Source of the DNA: Sympetrum striolatum
Taxonomy: Eukaryota; Arthropoda; Insecta; Odonata; Libellulidae
Assembly: GCA_947579665.1 (NCBI GenBank)
Contig: OX388350.1
Span: 34,567,393-34,631,392, forward strand
Direction of reading: 5' to 3'
Length of the DNA stretch: 64,000 nucleotides
Shown: positions 35,227 to 48,600 of the stretch, piece after piece
Layout: each line of letters begins with the position of its first letter
Numbering within the stretch: position 1 is the first letter of the stretch
Position numbers and translations under genes: made by a program
The notes under the pieces: model-generated
The model's database searches: none
Told to the model about the DNA's origin: nothing
The model's input: the letters and a program-made list of their open reading frames with translations, nothing else

Positions 35227-38200
35227 GAATATTGCCTGATTAAGCAGTTAATCGAGTAATTGGAATCCAACAACATAAAACTATATATAAAACTAAATAA
35301 TATAATTAATTATACGATCCTAGTTCCGTGCATACTTTAACTTTCTATATATTCTTCTAAAGTAAGTACGGTAATTTAAGACATTCTTCCTACAATTGTT
35401 GCTTTTGATATACTAACATCTTCTAAGAGTGTCGATATTGTATAACACAAGCTCAAAACTTCGAGGAAATTCAGAAGGCTAAAAAGTCGTTTTGTACCTA
35501 TACTCATTACTTTCAAGCGAGTATCACTTTCAGAATCTTAAACATTTAAAAAGTAAACTGATACATACAGAAGTGTTTCCGTGCGATATGAATAGCTGAA
35601 TTGATACGAAAATTCTGCCTTGAACAAGGCAGACATACATCAAGATATGTAGAAAGGCAAATTTAAAAATCCACGAAGAGGTGAACACTGCTTTCTATTC
35701 ACGATCATTTCATAACATCTATCTATTATTGTAGATTAGGAGTAGGGACACAGTTGCTTGACTGAAATAATTTTATACTTGTTCAGATCTTTTTCAGTGG
35801 GCCTAACTTAAGGATAATATAGATGCAAAATGCAATCAAAACCTTATGAGCTAAGGCTTCGAGTAAAATCTAACATTTATGTAAAGAAGTAAACATAACT
35901 AAAATAAATTCAACCAAAATATTTACTCAATCTTATATAAATCTTTCCAAAGAAGAATCCTATTGGATCCTTTTACAGCATTATATTTTTTTAACTTGTG
36001 AGAGAAATACCATGAGTGTTTAGAAAGAATAAATCGAATTCCTCACCATACTATTTTAAATTAAGAGGCACGGAATCAATGTATGGAATAATTCAAGCCG
36101 AGGGAACATAGATATAATTAAATAAATACGGCGAATGGAATAGGCAACGTATTAAAATGTGAAGAATATGATATCGGTTTTTCTAGTAAATAGAAAGTAA
36201 TTCCCAAAACACTAATATAACCGGGTCTTAATATCAACATTTTTTCTGGAAACCTACTTATAAAAATCCAGCGGTAACTTATCAATTTACAGGGAATTAG
36301 ATAAATTTTCTTAATTTTAGAGAAGAGATGGAGAATTAACAATAGAAGGAGTATTAATAACAGAAGCAGTCACATTTCTCAGCGTACTGGAGAGCTACCA
36401 TTGTGAAGATTTAATGCTCCTTTAAGGGATTTTTATTTATCCTTTCGAGAAAAATCCTCCCTGCTTAATACATGGCATGCTTCTGAAAAAATATTATTTT
36501 ACGGGATTATATCGCCGTAAATTCTCACCGCAAATATTTCACAAATTGGGTCGTCGTTGGCAATGAAAAACCGATGTTAATCTTTGCATCCGTTCGTGAC
36601 CACAGCGTGTTTCCACCTTAAGGCATGCGGCGGGATTTATTAAAATTTCTCGAATAATACACATTCCCATTCAACTGCGATGAGTTGACGGAGTGAATAT
36701 ACAAAGAATTTCCAGGGATAAAAGCGGGAATATTTTGATACATTTTTACGGCTGATTTATTTACACCTGAGAGGTAATATATCGCTTGAATAAAGAGCAA
36801 TATTTTCCCGGTGAATTTGCAATGACGATAAAATAACGTTTCTGTGAATATTAAAATACCGTAGTAAAAACTATGAAGCCATTAGGTAAATTTACATAAT
36901 GCAGAATATTTCTATCTCGGAAAATCAACGTTGTAAATATTTTTTAAAAACATAACAAAATCCTTCTGTTTCCGCATTCTTATGGGATTTATTTTAAATT
37001 TAGTCGTTACAGCGGTGTTAAGTACTTTATCATCTTATTGACTTTGAATGGCATTAAATACATTAATTACTTTGTTAGAATTCTGTGACGCATTAATTTT
37101 TTATAACCTTATGATGACAAATCGTTACTAGATTCTCTCAATTTATCCCTTGTCCTTTTTTTGTAAGGTGGATGCCTATGAAATCTTTAACCTGCGTTTT
37201 TATTTGTTGCTTAATATTGGTTGAATCTCATTTATGGTTCGTAACCCTTTTTAAGAAGATTTATTTCTTATTAATTTACTACTGTATTAACGACAAAGAT
37301 AAGATATGTTTTTTTTCACTCCAGGAAAATTAAAGATGGTATTATTTTACAACATGATGCAGTGTACATACATATGTAGATGAAGATTTGTTAAATGGAT
37401 CCCAAAACCAACAGTGCTACATATCTACCCAATAGACACATTTAGATAATCATTGATTTATTGATATAAAAGAACGCATTAAGTTGCCGATTACTACAAT
37501 ACTAGATTGGATTTGGATTGGATCCCACTGTTCTCAATATTTTTCGCATTGATTTACTGTAGATATTATAACCTCGTTTAGTAGTGATAGTGGAGTAGAG
37601 TCAATGTTTTTGCGGTGGGGGAGAGGGGGGATGAGTAAGGGAGAAGTGCCATTAAGAGTGGCGAATGGCTGGTTTGTAAAAGGAACTCGTTGACAAGCTG
37701 GAAGGAATGATGTTGGTGCAGTTGAATTTGGAATTCTTCTAACAGATTTCATGATTCTCTCCCCTCTAAACTTACCTTTCCCCAACACATCCACTACTTA
37801 ATGCTTTGCTTCACGTTCCTGACTTCATTTATTAGGATGACGTAATTATCGCCAAAATCGGTCAACTGCTTTGTTTTTCTCAATATTGTGGAATTGTACA
37901 ATTTTTGCCTTCAAACTGTGTTTAAAATGAAATCCCACCAATTAAGGCCGGACAAGATCCTTTCCATTACAAATCTTCGGCAATCGTGAAAAACATATAA
38001 GTGGTACTTCAAGTCTTAATATATTTAACATGCATAGCAAATACTTGTATAGAATTGCTTACTCTAATTGCCGCTAGAACTTGAGAAGACGAGTTGCATC
38101 AAAATCTAGAAAGTTGGAAAATGCGTTAAGATGCGCGTTAAAGAGGAAACGGTGTTCTACGAAACAGGTGTTCGTAGCAAAGAAATGCGCAATCGGATTC

Positions 38201-38728
38201 CCTGTGGGCAAACAGAATTTTATCATAAATTTTCCCTGCGAGGATTCTCACATATCTCTCAATACTCTGTTCAAGTGCTTCCAGTCCTTCTCTTATTTCC
38301 ATCTGCCCGTAAGCGCCATTTCTCATAAAACTCATCTACTTCCCGTGCGCTTCATGTTCTTAAGGAATATTTCTCCGAAAAACAAAATGCACTTCGGATT
38401 CCTCGAGACATTAAACTCAAAATCTCGTCACTGGTGAAGATTCTCACTAAAAAATAGTTTTTTTTATTTTTCCGTCACGAATTCACTTCGTCGTAACATC
38501 TTTAACATTTTTCCGAGAGTGATTTTTCTCTAGCTTGGGGGGAAACTTCTGTTAACTCTGTCAGTAACTATAAGGGTTCTTCCTCTGCTTGTATTATTTC
38601 ACCGTCTCCCGTGTTTTGAGTACTACACGAATAACTAATATGTGAAGCATTCTCAGTGAGTTCTTAGGCGGTGCTCAGAGAAGATTTTTGTCTTCACACT
38701 ACAGATTATGAAATCTCATGAATGCACA
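35227..38728. other. AT-rich tract without recognisable genes
   Basis: No gene or named repeat in 3.5 kb. Frames at 38081-38437 (118 codons, plus), 38131-38328 (plus) and 38138-38335 (minus) overlap in a slightly GC-richer stretch, which argues for base composition rather than coding. The minus frame 37534-37794 (86 codons) is unrecognised. Confidence 0.35.
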
Positions 38729-38736
38729 CATTAGTG

Positions 38737-39056
38737 CAGAGTTTCCCAAACTATGTTCCGCGGTACACCGGTGTTCCGCTGAACCTGAATAGGCGTTCCG
38801 CGACAATTTGGAGCGTCGATGGAGAATTGGAGAATAAAATACATTAAATGCTTTATTGATTCATATTTTAAGTTTTTATTACAATATTATAGTTTTATAT
38901 TTAAAAATAATTACCAATTAAATAATTTGTTGTTATTAAATGATTTTTTTTTATTTTACAAATAGAATTACCTAACCTAAATATAAACTTAGTGTTCCGT
39001 TAAAATTTCCCAGGTTCGCAAAGTGTTCCATTACAGAAAAAGTTTGGGAAACCCTG
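38737..39056. mobile_element. hAT-type MITE, 320 bp, with exact 8-bp target duplication
   Basis: The ends are 'cagagtttcccaaact' and the reverse complement of 'cagggtttcccaaact', one mismatch over 16 bp. The CAGRGTTTCCCAAAC terminus is a common hAT type. 'cattagtg' occurs exactly at 38729-38736 and 39057-39064 as the 8-bp target duplication. 'gttccg' motifs recur near both ends. The middle is extremely AT-rich and has no coding potential. Confidence 0.9.
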
Positions 39057-39214
39057 CATTAGTGCATTTCGTATTTCAGAACAGTTTATTCAAAAAGGAA
39101 GGTTTTAATTCACAGCTTGTCCAATTTTGGAAATTCTAAGATATATTCTATTATATTCCTTTTCAAACTGTGTCAGTAAATTATCTGAAAATTGTGAAAA
39201 TTTAGTTTAGGTTT

Positions 39215-39825
39215 ACGTTTTTACTTTCTCCCTATACGTAGTATAGAGAAAGTATTGTATTCACAAAAAAATTCGACCTTCAGATTTCAACGGAACTAGA
39301 TGTTTTGGGGCCCATAGAGCTCGTTTTCGCTATTTTCCCGAACATGTCTGTCTGTGGTAAAAACGTTTGTGTGCGCTCTATCTTAAAAAGTATTTATCCG
39401 ATCATTTTCAAACTTCATATTTAGTATTTTCCTAACAATGCCAAAATTTCATTAGTTTTTGATGAATATCGCTTGAACGGAAGTTCCGGTTTAACCGGAA
39501 CAAAATATTGTTTCTTTAATATCTTTGTCAAAATGCAATTTAGGTATATACAATTACATACAAAATTTATAGATAATGTACTTTACTACAACTTTTGTAT
39601 AAAACATTTCTTCTTAACACTGATTGTTTAGGAGTCATTCTTGAATAATGGTTTACCGGAAGTTGTTGTTTATCCAGAAATGGAAGTTTTTCATACATAT
39701 CTCTGTCAGAATGTAATGTAGGTATATACAATTGTGTACCAAAGTTATAGATAATGTATATTACTACAGATGTTATATGAAACATTTTCCTGCAACAGTC
39801 ATTGTTTTGGAGTTTTTTTATATAT
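39215..39825. repeat. Repeat with internal ~178-bp duplication and a terminal-looking palindrome
   Basis: The stretch begins with the palindromic block 'actttctccctatac' and 'gtatagagaaagt' (about 39221-39253) and continues with 'catgtctgtctgtgg'. A block starting 'atctttgtcaaaatgcaatt' at 39521 returns at 39699 as 'atctctgtcagaatgtaatg'. Both are followed by 'aggtatatacaatt', 'atagataatgta' and 'ttactaca'. 'ttccggtttaaccgg' and 'ttaccggaagtt' lie between. I have an impression of similar sequence in other invertebrate genomes but cannot name the family. No protein is encoded. Confidence 0.55.
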
Positions 39826-40035
39826 TACCGGCATAGGCATCTGTTTTCAATAAATACCCAGAAAGTCATGTGTTGGCCACATCAGATATTTTATGCTGTG
39901 GTTGACATCAATCACGGATTTTATATCCAATTTTTCTGCTGTTTCTTTGGAATGCGTGATAGATTACACATTCAATGTTATCATGTGTAATAATATCTTA
40001 TAATCGAGTGTGCAATAAATATTAACATGTTTATG

Positions 40036-40105
40036 GGGATCATGGTTAGTCTACTATTTTTATTATTTACCAAAGATCCAGGTTCGAATCCTAGTTAGGT
40101 GTGTT
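40036..40105 (+). other. Possible decayed tRNA-like sequence (SINE head)
   Basis: A rough A-box ('tcatggttagtctac', about 40040-40054) precedes a good B-box with paired T arm ('aggttcgaatcct', about 40080-40092), roughly 40 bases apart. Acceptor pairing is poor, so a functional tRNA is unlikely. The B-box alone may be chance. Confidence 0.3.
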
Positions 40106-40300
40106 TTATTATATCCATTTATTAAGATGAAAAACGTGCGTGCATGTACTTATGCGAATATCTTTCAATTGTAGGTATTTCATTTTTGACTCTTCCTGCA
40201 TCCAAAAGGGCTCCACTTATGGCCATTTAATGCAGCACGTTTTGCAGATACCATATTTTGTCCACACCTTTCCACCACCACCACTACATCTAATTGCTCC

Positions 40301-40827
40301 AAAATTTCCATACCGACATATTGTGATTCAGTTTTCAATCATCAAAAATATGCTTAATTAATTCTTATCTATTATTTAGGATATTGGTTATTTTCTCGTA
40401 AATTCTTTCATTATAACTGTAATTATCCAAAATTTAACTAGACTATTTCGAATTTCCGCTTTAAACAGCAACCAACGGGTAGACCTGGGTAAATAACGCA
40501 CAGTACCTTGCAGCTCTGCAACCGTACATGCACATGGATTGCTTTGGTTGCCTAAATAGAGTCACCAAGGCTCTATGCCAATCTACATCCTGCGGCCATG
40601 ACTATAATTTAGTAATGAACCATCAAGGGATAACGCAAAATAAACAGCGAAGTAATGACTATTATTTTTTTAAATATTTAATCTTTAAATTAAATCACAG
40701 ACCATTCCTAATTTTAGTACAATACATTTATAAATATATTGCCTTTTAGTTTGATCATAGCTTTGCTTTAATTAAGGGTGGTCGATCGTTTAAAAAAAAG
40801 AGTCAGTTATTTTATTATACTTTACAG
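40301..40827. repeat. ~530-bp direct duplication, copy 1 (partner 45078-45617)
   Basis: Similarity to the second copy begins at 'aaaatttccatacc' and ends around 'gagtcagttatttta'. Conserved blocks include 'tttcattataactgtaat', 'cgctttaaacagcaaccaac', 'agacctgggtaaataacgca', 'tacatcctgcggccatgact' and 'aatcacagaccattcctaat'. Identity is roughly 80-85% by eye, with several indels. The 73-codon frame at 40528-40749 is not kept in copy 2, so coding is unlikely. Immediately after the copy there is a B-box-like 'ggggttcgaattcc' (40848-40861). Confidence 0.8.
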
Positions 40828-41019
40828 CACCCACAATGCAGAGGATCGGGGTTCGAATTCCAATCCCACGTGATTTTTAAAATCCATTCTTCTCCAGGAA
40901 TACGCGTACCATTTATGGCTCGAAATGAGTTTTCTATCGACAGTGTAATATCCAAAAAACCTTTTCATTCGTCGGCATAAATGAACATGGACTTTTCATC
41001 AATGGGGACTCTCATCCTC

Positions 41020-41345
41020 GCCGACACCGACGCCTCGATATTCCACATCCATTCTTCGCATCTATAACCCGTCTGGAGGCCCCCGGGGCCCGCATCCCCC
41101 ATTCACCGCCCGCCATTTTCCGCCAGTCCTACGCCTCTCCGCATCCTTCTGCCATCACTTAACAACGTCGCTTCGTCCCTCCGCTTTCATCCATTCATCG
41201 GAACCCTCCTTTCAGTTCAATACTCCTCTTGAGCAAGTCCGCCCCCACAAACTTTCTCCCGTACGACTCCGTCTCGCCCGCATGTGTGTGCCGTTGACTT
41301 GGATGCGTTTTCCCTTCCCTTAGCCGTCCAACGAGGAGACGTAAA
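41020..41345. other. GC-rich island, possible promoter or exon
   Basis: This is the most GC- and CpG-rich stretch I notice, with 'ggcccccggggcccgc' near 41078 and 'cgcccgccattttccgcc' near 41108. CCATTTT within such a context resembles a YY1-type site. Short open frames on both strands (41217-41405 minus and 41284-41466 plus) are unrecognised. A sharp composition change in an AT-rich arthropod genome can mark a promoter or exon, but no TATA, initiator or splice pattern convinces me. Confidence 0.25.
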
Positions 41346-43410
41346 AATCTCATTTGGACAAAATAGATACGAAAGCTTACTTCGTATTATACGCAGTTTT
41401 AACATTTCACTAATATTTTATAAGATTGATAATAGAGAATTGTATACTAATGATGTGAATGGTTGACCAATAAAACAAACCAACTATAAAAGCTTAAAAC
41501 TGAATTTCTCGTTTCTTTCTGCTCTTATATTTGCCTTACCTAATTCATACACTCTGTATCAGGTAATTTACATTACTAATATAAGACGTAATTTTATACT
41601 AAAGATGTGAATAGTTCGCAAAGAATTCAAACCGGCTACGTATGCTTAAGAAAGTAAAATGGAAGTCCTCGTGTCTGTCTGCTCTGATATCTACGACAGC
41701 TAAATCGTATATTATAGGAGGAGTTTCCGATTCTGTGGTATGTATACGGAATTCAAGTCGTTGTAAAGAAAACTCAGTGGTAGTCAGCATAATTGATTGT
41801 TCAAAGATATTGTTATGTATTTGAATATTATTAGAATATTGAAATGCGGACATGTAATTTATTTCGTCTGTTCTTCTGACTCTATTAAGATAATGGCTCA
41901 AGAAATAGAATTAGATTTCTCTTAAGAGATGTCGTTAAATTAGTTAAATTTGTATTGCTACGAATTTTGAAAAGGATACATCTCCAAAGAATAATCTTTC
42001 CATACAGACTCGAATCACTCAGATTTCTAGTTTTACAGTCACATTAATCATCATTTAACGGATGACATTTTCTATTGATTTACAGATAAGGTTTTTCTTC
42101 TTCTGCATAATTAAGTCACATCCCCACTTACATAATTTTATACATATAACTTTATTACATATTATATAACTATCCATTACTCATCGTATGCATACACTTA
42201 GGAGATTCTTGCGTAATATTATAATAAAACTCTTATAAAAACAATACTATAACCATAGAACTATAAATATATATCGTCCTGTTGTTTTCTAGCCAAGTTG
42301 AGCGTCCCATTTTTGCCCCTGAATGAATTTTATACTCTAAATTGATCGACTTGTTCGTAGTTCCATCACAAATCACAGTTGATATGTATCGGAAGTTATT
42401 ATTGATAATACACTAACACATTTAGACGATCCTAGAATATTCCATAGTAAAATATTTGATTTTAGCGGGTTGGTGTTAAAAAACGTTTTGCTCATTAAAT
42501 GTCTACTTAATTTCTCTTAACAATTCTAAAAGTCCAAAGAAAATAAACATAATTAGATTACATTGATTTTAGTTTGATAGTTATTCACAAAGACCAAACG
42601 GTAACCCCTTTTCGACCAAATAAATTCATTACGCAAAATGAGTGTGTATTAAAAAAGTAACAGATTCATCACAATGCTATTACTAGTATTTCTGCGACTG
42701 GATATATATTCAGTTCATATAAATACATCATCGTAACACAAAATTAGAAAATTTCAGTTCACACAACGCTATTCGGTATACCTTTAAACATAAAAAATTC
42801 AAAAGAATATAAAGCTTGACATTGCTAAACTTATGATCTTTATCAGGTTGACTTAAATCATTGAGCTCATTAATGCCGTCACATGTTTGTGGTACCCTTA
42901 AACATCAAGGACCCTACCCCGTATATTAGTATCTTATAAATTTCTGTTCACCCTTCTTCCATAATTTTCTTTATCGGCGACCACACCTAAGGTATTACGG
43001 CCACCACACGCCCTTTTGCGGCGTTAAGGAGTAGTGGCCTTCGGCGATTCGACGGCCTTAAGATCTAGAGGAAGTTTTCATAAGGGTCTTCCATATTTAA
43101 GGGGCGGAAAAGGTCTAAAACACTGGCAGAGGAGAAAGAAAAGGAACGTGCCCCAAAAAGGGTCGAAAGAAATGTAGTGGTATAGGGATTTCCTGGAAGG
43201 GGCTGAGGTAGGCGTGGATCGTAAAACTTCCCGAAATAACGGAAGCGTGGGAACGGAGTCAGGGTTTCCGTGACCAATTGGGGATTTTAGGGTAAATGAG
43301 GAAAGCAGGATTTCGAACTTCCATAGCGCTCAAGGCCCTGATATTAATGTTCCAAGGATTACGTTTTCAAACGTAATAAATTCTATAATTGTATTTTGTT
43401 TCATTCTCAT
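41346..43410. other. AT-rich tract without recognisable genes
   Basis: Nothing identified. 'ttttatactaaagatgtgaata' at about 41592 resembles 'ttgtatactaatgatgtgaat' at about 41439, a short local duplication of ~150-bp spacing. The open frame at 41599-41901 (100 codons, minus) and the one at 43065-43277 have no recognised domain. Confidence 0.35.
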
Positions 43411-43414
43411 ATTA

Positions 43415-43700
43415 CAGTTACGTTCCTGCTACCATATCTTGATGAATGGAAAAGTTTTCTTTAGCAGTTTGGTAAAGCATAGAGATAAATGCATCATTCA
43501 ATTGCTTTTATTGCAGTCTTCCTCACGGCTGTGATAGCATGAAAGCTGCTGAGGGTTGACTGATGCTTAATAATGGCTCTAATTAGTAACTCACTCTATT
43601 GAATGCCAAGGAAAGTGTTACTAAAAGAGTCACTGTGCATTACATACATGAAAATGCTCCTCTTTTCATGTTCTGGCTTGGTAAAGAAATTAAGGACATC
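43415..43700. repeat. Dispersed repeat family A, copy 4
   Basis: This copy carries both halves of the family: the front half as at 166-330 ('taccatatcttgatgaatgg' and 'tagcatgaaagctgctgagg') and the back half as at 770-960 ('aaagtgttacta' and 'gttctggcttggtaaag'). It therefore shows that the partial copies at the left edge belong to one element of at least ~280 bp. It lacks the 132-bp tandem expansion. Confidence 0.6.
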
Positions 43701-45077
43701 TTCTCCGAATATATAGAACGCCTTAAGTCTTAATCCTCAATAAAAATTTATTAGGGGGAGAACTTAATACGCAATTAATTTTTGTAAACAATTTTCTACT
43801 GATTTGTAAGGGATTTTACGACTTCAATCACATCAAAGGGTACGTCAGTTTTCCATCTCTTGAAAATCACGTTGCAATCGAGGTATTTAAAGGTCTGGAA
43901 AAAGATCACCGTGTTTTGTTTACCATGATCTTCAAGGTATACGGTGCAAAGCCTCTGTCGTCACAACACAGTTTGCATGCATAAGGTCGAGAAAGGTTGA
44001 GAAGCATCAAACAAATATGCAAAAAGAAGGCGATAAACGAGAACGAACTTGCAAAGCCTCATTGTAGAGGATTTAAGTGAGCCAAAATGAATAACATTTA
44101 CAAACGATCGTATGAAATCTACATGGTATATGTTTAAAATCTATCATAAAATACATTTTATCACCTTGAAATTCATATCTAAAGTCTATGGTTAATTAAC
44201 ATTTTCAAAAGAAGCATTACCCTTTTAAAGTTTATATAAGTGAATTACGAAAATATTTTGTAACAGGTAATGAATTAATTAAAGCCTCCTGATTCTCTCA
44301 CGTAAAGAAGTTTTTAAGCCTTAGCAAAAAAGACTCATTACGAGGTTCCTTTAATTTATAAAAAGAAAGGAAAGTGCTTTAGCTTTGAGTAAAGAAAGGA
44401 TTCCGGTAAACGCTTGATGTTTTTGCATCTTATAAGGTTTAACAGTATCAAAGGAAAATGTTTGTTGTAACTACGGAAGTTTTTTTTAAGGATTTTTAAA
44501 ATTTCTTTTGAAGCGTTCACCTGTTCCATTAGAGATTTCCTCATTTATCACGATCTTTTCAAAATGAGTATAACTTAATTTACATTATTTATTTTTGGGT
44601 TCTTTTGCCTTTTTGATGATACAACAAAACATGAAATACAAAATCGATTTTCGTCTATTTTCGCAAATTTTGTATAATACTTTCTCTTAGATAATATACA
44701 AAAATGTGAAATATCCTCAAAGATATACGTAATTGTACGTATTACGTATTTTTTAATAAATTCTTCTACCTTCGCTGAGATATAGATTTTTTATGTACAG
44801 TTTAACTGATTTCCTGGTCGACATATTGTACTACAAGACCAAATAATCGTTATTTATCTATTTTGCACATTTTTTTATTGTACGACCATGGTTTCAACTT
44901 AATGGGTCGTTATTTTTCTATTTATCTCCATGATTACCACGAAATCATTAGCATTAAAAGCCAGTATGATGTGAGGACTGCATGAAATGAAGCAAACATA
45001 AATTTTCATATTGATTTTGTTTTTAACTTGATAATGTAGCTCAATATTAAGCCAAGGACATAAGTTAAATGGTGCAT
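43701..45077. other. AT-rich tract without recognisable genes
   Basis: No gene is recognised. A minus-strand 'gaaaccatggtcgtacaat' at about 44873-44892 resembles the 3' half of the hammerhead-like motif at 5079-5094, but the CUGANGA half is not visible. Confidence 0.35.
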
Positions 45078-45617
45078 AAAAAATTTCCATACCAACATAA
45101 TGTGGTTCAGTTTTCAATCATCAAATACGCCTAATTAATTCGTAATGCCCGGTAAATATATCTTAAGTCATTTATGTTGCTTATTTCCTCGTCTATTCTT
45201 TCATTATAACTGTAATCATCCAAAAACTAACTAGACTATTTCGAGTTTCCGCTTTAAACAGCAACCAACGAGAAGACCTGGGTAAATAACGCATAGCCCC
45301 TTACAGCTATGCAATTGTACATACGAGTGTGTGTGTTTTGTCTGCCTAGCATCAAGGCTCGATGCCTATCTACATCCTGCGGCCATGACTAGGATTTAAA
45401 GTTCTTAATAATGAGCCGCCAAGGAATAACACACAATAAACAGCAAAGTAATGACCATTATATTTAAAGTATGTAATCTTTAAATGAAATCACAGACCAT
45501 TCCTAATTTAAGTGTCATACATCAATAAATATATTCAGTTTGATCATAGCAATGCTTTAAATAAGGGTGGTCAATCGCTTATAAATAATGAGTCAGTTAT
45601 TTTAACTATATTTCAGG
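45078..45617. repeat. ~530-bp direct duplication, copy 2 (partner 40301-40827)
   Basis: This copy has the same block order and orientation as copy 1, 4.8 kb downstream. It carries a few unique insertions (for example around 45325-45335 and 'agttctt' near 45400) and lacks the A/T-run expansions of copy 1. Its outer boundaries coincide with those of copy 1, so a discrete unit was copied. There is no tRNA-like head, no terminal inverted repeat and no TG...CA end. Confidence 0.8.
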
Positions 45618-48600
45618 TGCCAAAAAACTAAAATTACGTGCCAACAATCCACTGTGTGCCATAAACAATATATTTATGATAAATTTTTTCTATATTGATA
45701 AATTTGAGAGAATTAATTTGAGTGAATTTTGGTATATTTGCGCATACGAGTCGGTAAACAAAAAATTGTGCAAGACATGCATTTCTAAATTATTTTTTGG
45801 CTTGTTTGCGCTTCTTTACATCAGGTTGAATCGTTTTAATGGGCGTGCCTCACGTTGGCCAACGCACGTTTAACCATCTGGTAACTCCGAGAGTTCGCAC
45901 TAATACTATGTGACTTGATCATAATTATTTTCATAAGGATCATTCTAATAACGCCTTAACCAGTGATCTGCGGTCAGGATCTAATATCGTACCGCATTAA
46001 CTATTACATCCGCTATTTAAATTAGAGCAGTTGGGTTTCGGCATAAACCTATTTGAACGTGCAAGGCATGTTTGAAAGGTAAGAAGGCTTTGGAGTAAAA
46101 AATTGAAACAGGATTGTACATAAATAATTTTTATTAGAGAGTACGCTATTATACTACTTCTCTACATAATATCCATCTTTCTTGAGGAATTTATCATATA
46201 GAAAACCTCGTATATCGAATTACACAGAGACTTGAGGCTGAATAGATACACCAAGTAAATCAATCTTAAAATTATCCAACAAAAGATGCTTTCCCTTAAA
46301 GGCATGTTAAGCAATATGCAACTAGTCTCGGGAATGCGATATTGAAATTTTATATTCTCCTTGTTTTCTCACCGAGTTCGTGTAATGCATGACCGCAGCC
46401 TCCCTCTCCAACTAGATCATCGATTCGTGTTTATCTTCCCTTAGGATGAAGATGCCAAGGGAACGCCCAGAGGAAGTTCTCCATTCTTGACCTCAATAGA
46501 AAGAACTACTAGAGAAAATACAAACATTGTGCTTGCGACTACTTATGGAGATAAATTGTTTTGACATCTGAAGGACTGGAAGTGGCCATTTGACCAATCC
46601 GCTTCTCGTTAACGATTTCTTTGCTTCTCTGCATCGTGGAGGAGTTAAATTGTTTATTTTAGGCATATCTATACACTTATAGCAACATTAAATTACTGAT
46701 TTTCCTTTGATCGTTAGTTTATAAACTAATTTCTGGTTACAGCGTAGAGTTTATTATCTTCATGTTATAAGGCTTTGAATAACAATCACGCTCTAATCAA
46801 TTTCCTTTAAAATATCATTTATATGGTTATTAATGAAATAAATTATTCAAATATAAATATCAGCAGGAAAATGTTTAAAAACATCGGAGTGAAAGGGTTT
46901 CAAAAGAGATAGTGTTCAAATGACCACCAGTTGTCCTTCTAGGTAGAACATGGTGTCCAAATTACCACAATAGTGTTAATTAAGTTTTAAATTGTTTATA
47001 TTAAATTTGGGATGGTAACACACAAAGTCTAAGAGTTTCAAAGAATGAAAAATATTTAACTTAAAAAAATTTGAAATGAAAGGGTGCAAATGAGATAAAT
47101 GACCACTACCATCCTCCTAGTGTTAACTCAACTTATCTAAGAAAAAAAATCATTCACTACTTAAAGCTAGATAATATTCCATACGGAATAAAAACATCCA
47201 TGTTTTATGTATATCGAGCAGATAGTCTTGTGTTGTCAGCAAAATTGTACAATCAATGACTCAAATACGCAAATTGTTTTCAAAAGGCGAAATATGATAC
47301 AGCATTTACGGTGCGGGTGTTCAATTAAATGCCAATTCCAAGAGCTGTTTCCGGATGCTATGTCTGTGATGGAAGAACACGTGCGTTAATGACGCACCTG
47401 ACAACAGGTTCACGCCGAAAACGTATGAGCATGAGCAATACTAAACCCTCCATATCTGCCATAAGCATATCCATGTTGCTTCCTTGATATTGATTTCTAA
47501 AAAATAAGGCTTATGTCAATTGTATAAGGCCAATTCAGCAAACAATCAAATCTTCAGCTAAGAATACTCAAATATGTTCGACGTGGTGTTTTCTTTTATT
47601 TACTCAGTGCGAGATAATTCGACATCATGAAAACCCTTCAAAATGACGGTTATATTGTATCCTAAAAAGAAAAAGTCCTAAAATTTTAAACACAATTACT
47701 CAATAATTTGACTGGATGAAAATGTATTTTTGTCTGCAATTACTACTTTCAACCATCTTTGCATGACATATTATTCTAAGCTCAATTACATATTTCCAAT
47801 ATCGCATTAATTTCCGACTGTCTAACTATATGTTCGTTATAATCAACCATCCAACTCCAACAATCCAGTTCGTTACAATTATTCACAATATATAACTATG
47901 CATTCGTTATATGTTATTAAGCCTGTATATTTTTTGTTCATACTGCTTTATAAACAACGGCATTACTATAAGTTATTTTCTGGATATATTAAAAAAAAAC
48001 TCTTTAGATTGCATGGATTTTATAATAAAAATTGGTGATCAAAATAAAATTAGCTACATTAGCTATTGGTAAAATAGTATGAACATGATTTAGCTTCCAA
48101 AAATCAAATAACTTTTATTCCAGCCATTGAATATTTCATTTTATTAAGATTGTTTGTAGAACTGAATTAATACAGAGTATTTACTCATAAAGTAAAGAAA
48201 TATTTCGTCTTTTAATATCCAGTTATATTTTTGAATATGCTTAGAGATATACTTAATGAATATAATATAAAATAATCAAGCTAATATGTTATTTTCGCAT
48301 GTAATTAAATCTCAGGTGATTACCATATTACATTCGATAAGAAACAGAGATTTCCACACTCCCGACGTAGGTACCAACCGTTGGGGCATTGTAATCAAAG
48401 GAGAGAACACCGAATTTCATTTCCTGCCCCTCTTTCCGATACTTGAGAACTGTAATGAGTCAACTACGGTCGATGGGCGTATTCGACCACACTTCAATTA
48501 AGCTCAGAGACGCCCTTTCCCTGTCAACCGGACCATGTCACAGACAAAACTTCCACGGGCGCATATGGGTTATTTTTTTCGGACACCTGTCAATGAAGGT

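Noticed and set aside
44868..44900. A second hammerhead-like motif on the minus strand
   Set aside because: Only the 3' half (GAAACCATGGTC and GTACAAT) is present. No CUGANGA core or stem II is found before it, so it may only be a chance or decayed resemblance.
40301..45617. The two 530-bp direct repeats as LTRs of a retrotransposon
   Set aside because: The copies do not start with TG and end with CA, no primer-binding site or polypurine tract is seen next to them, and the 4.2 kb between them has no gag or pol similarity. They also diverge from each other too strongly for a recent element.
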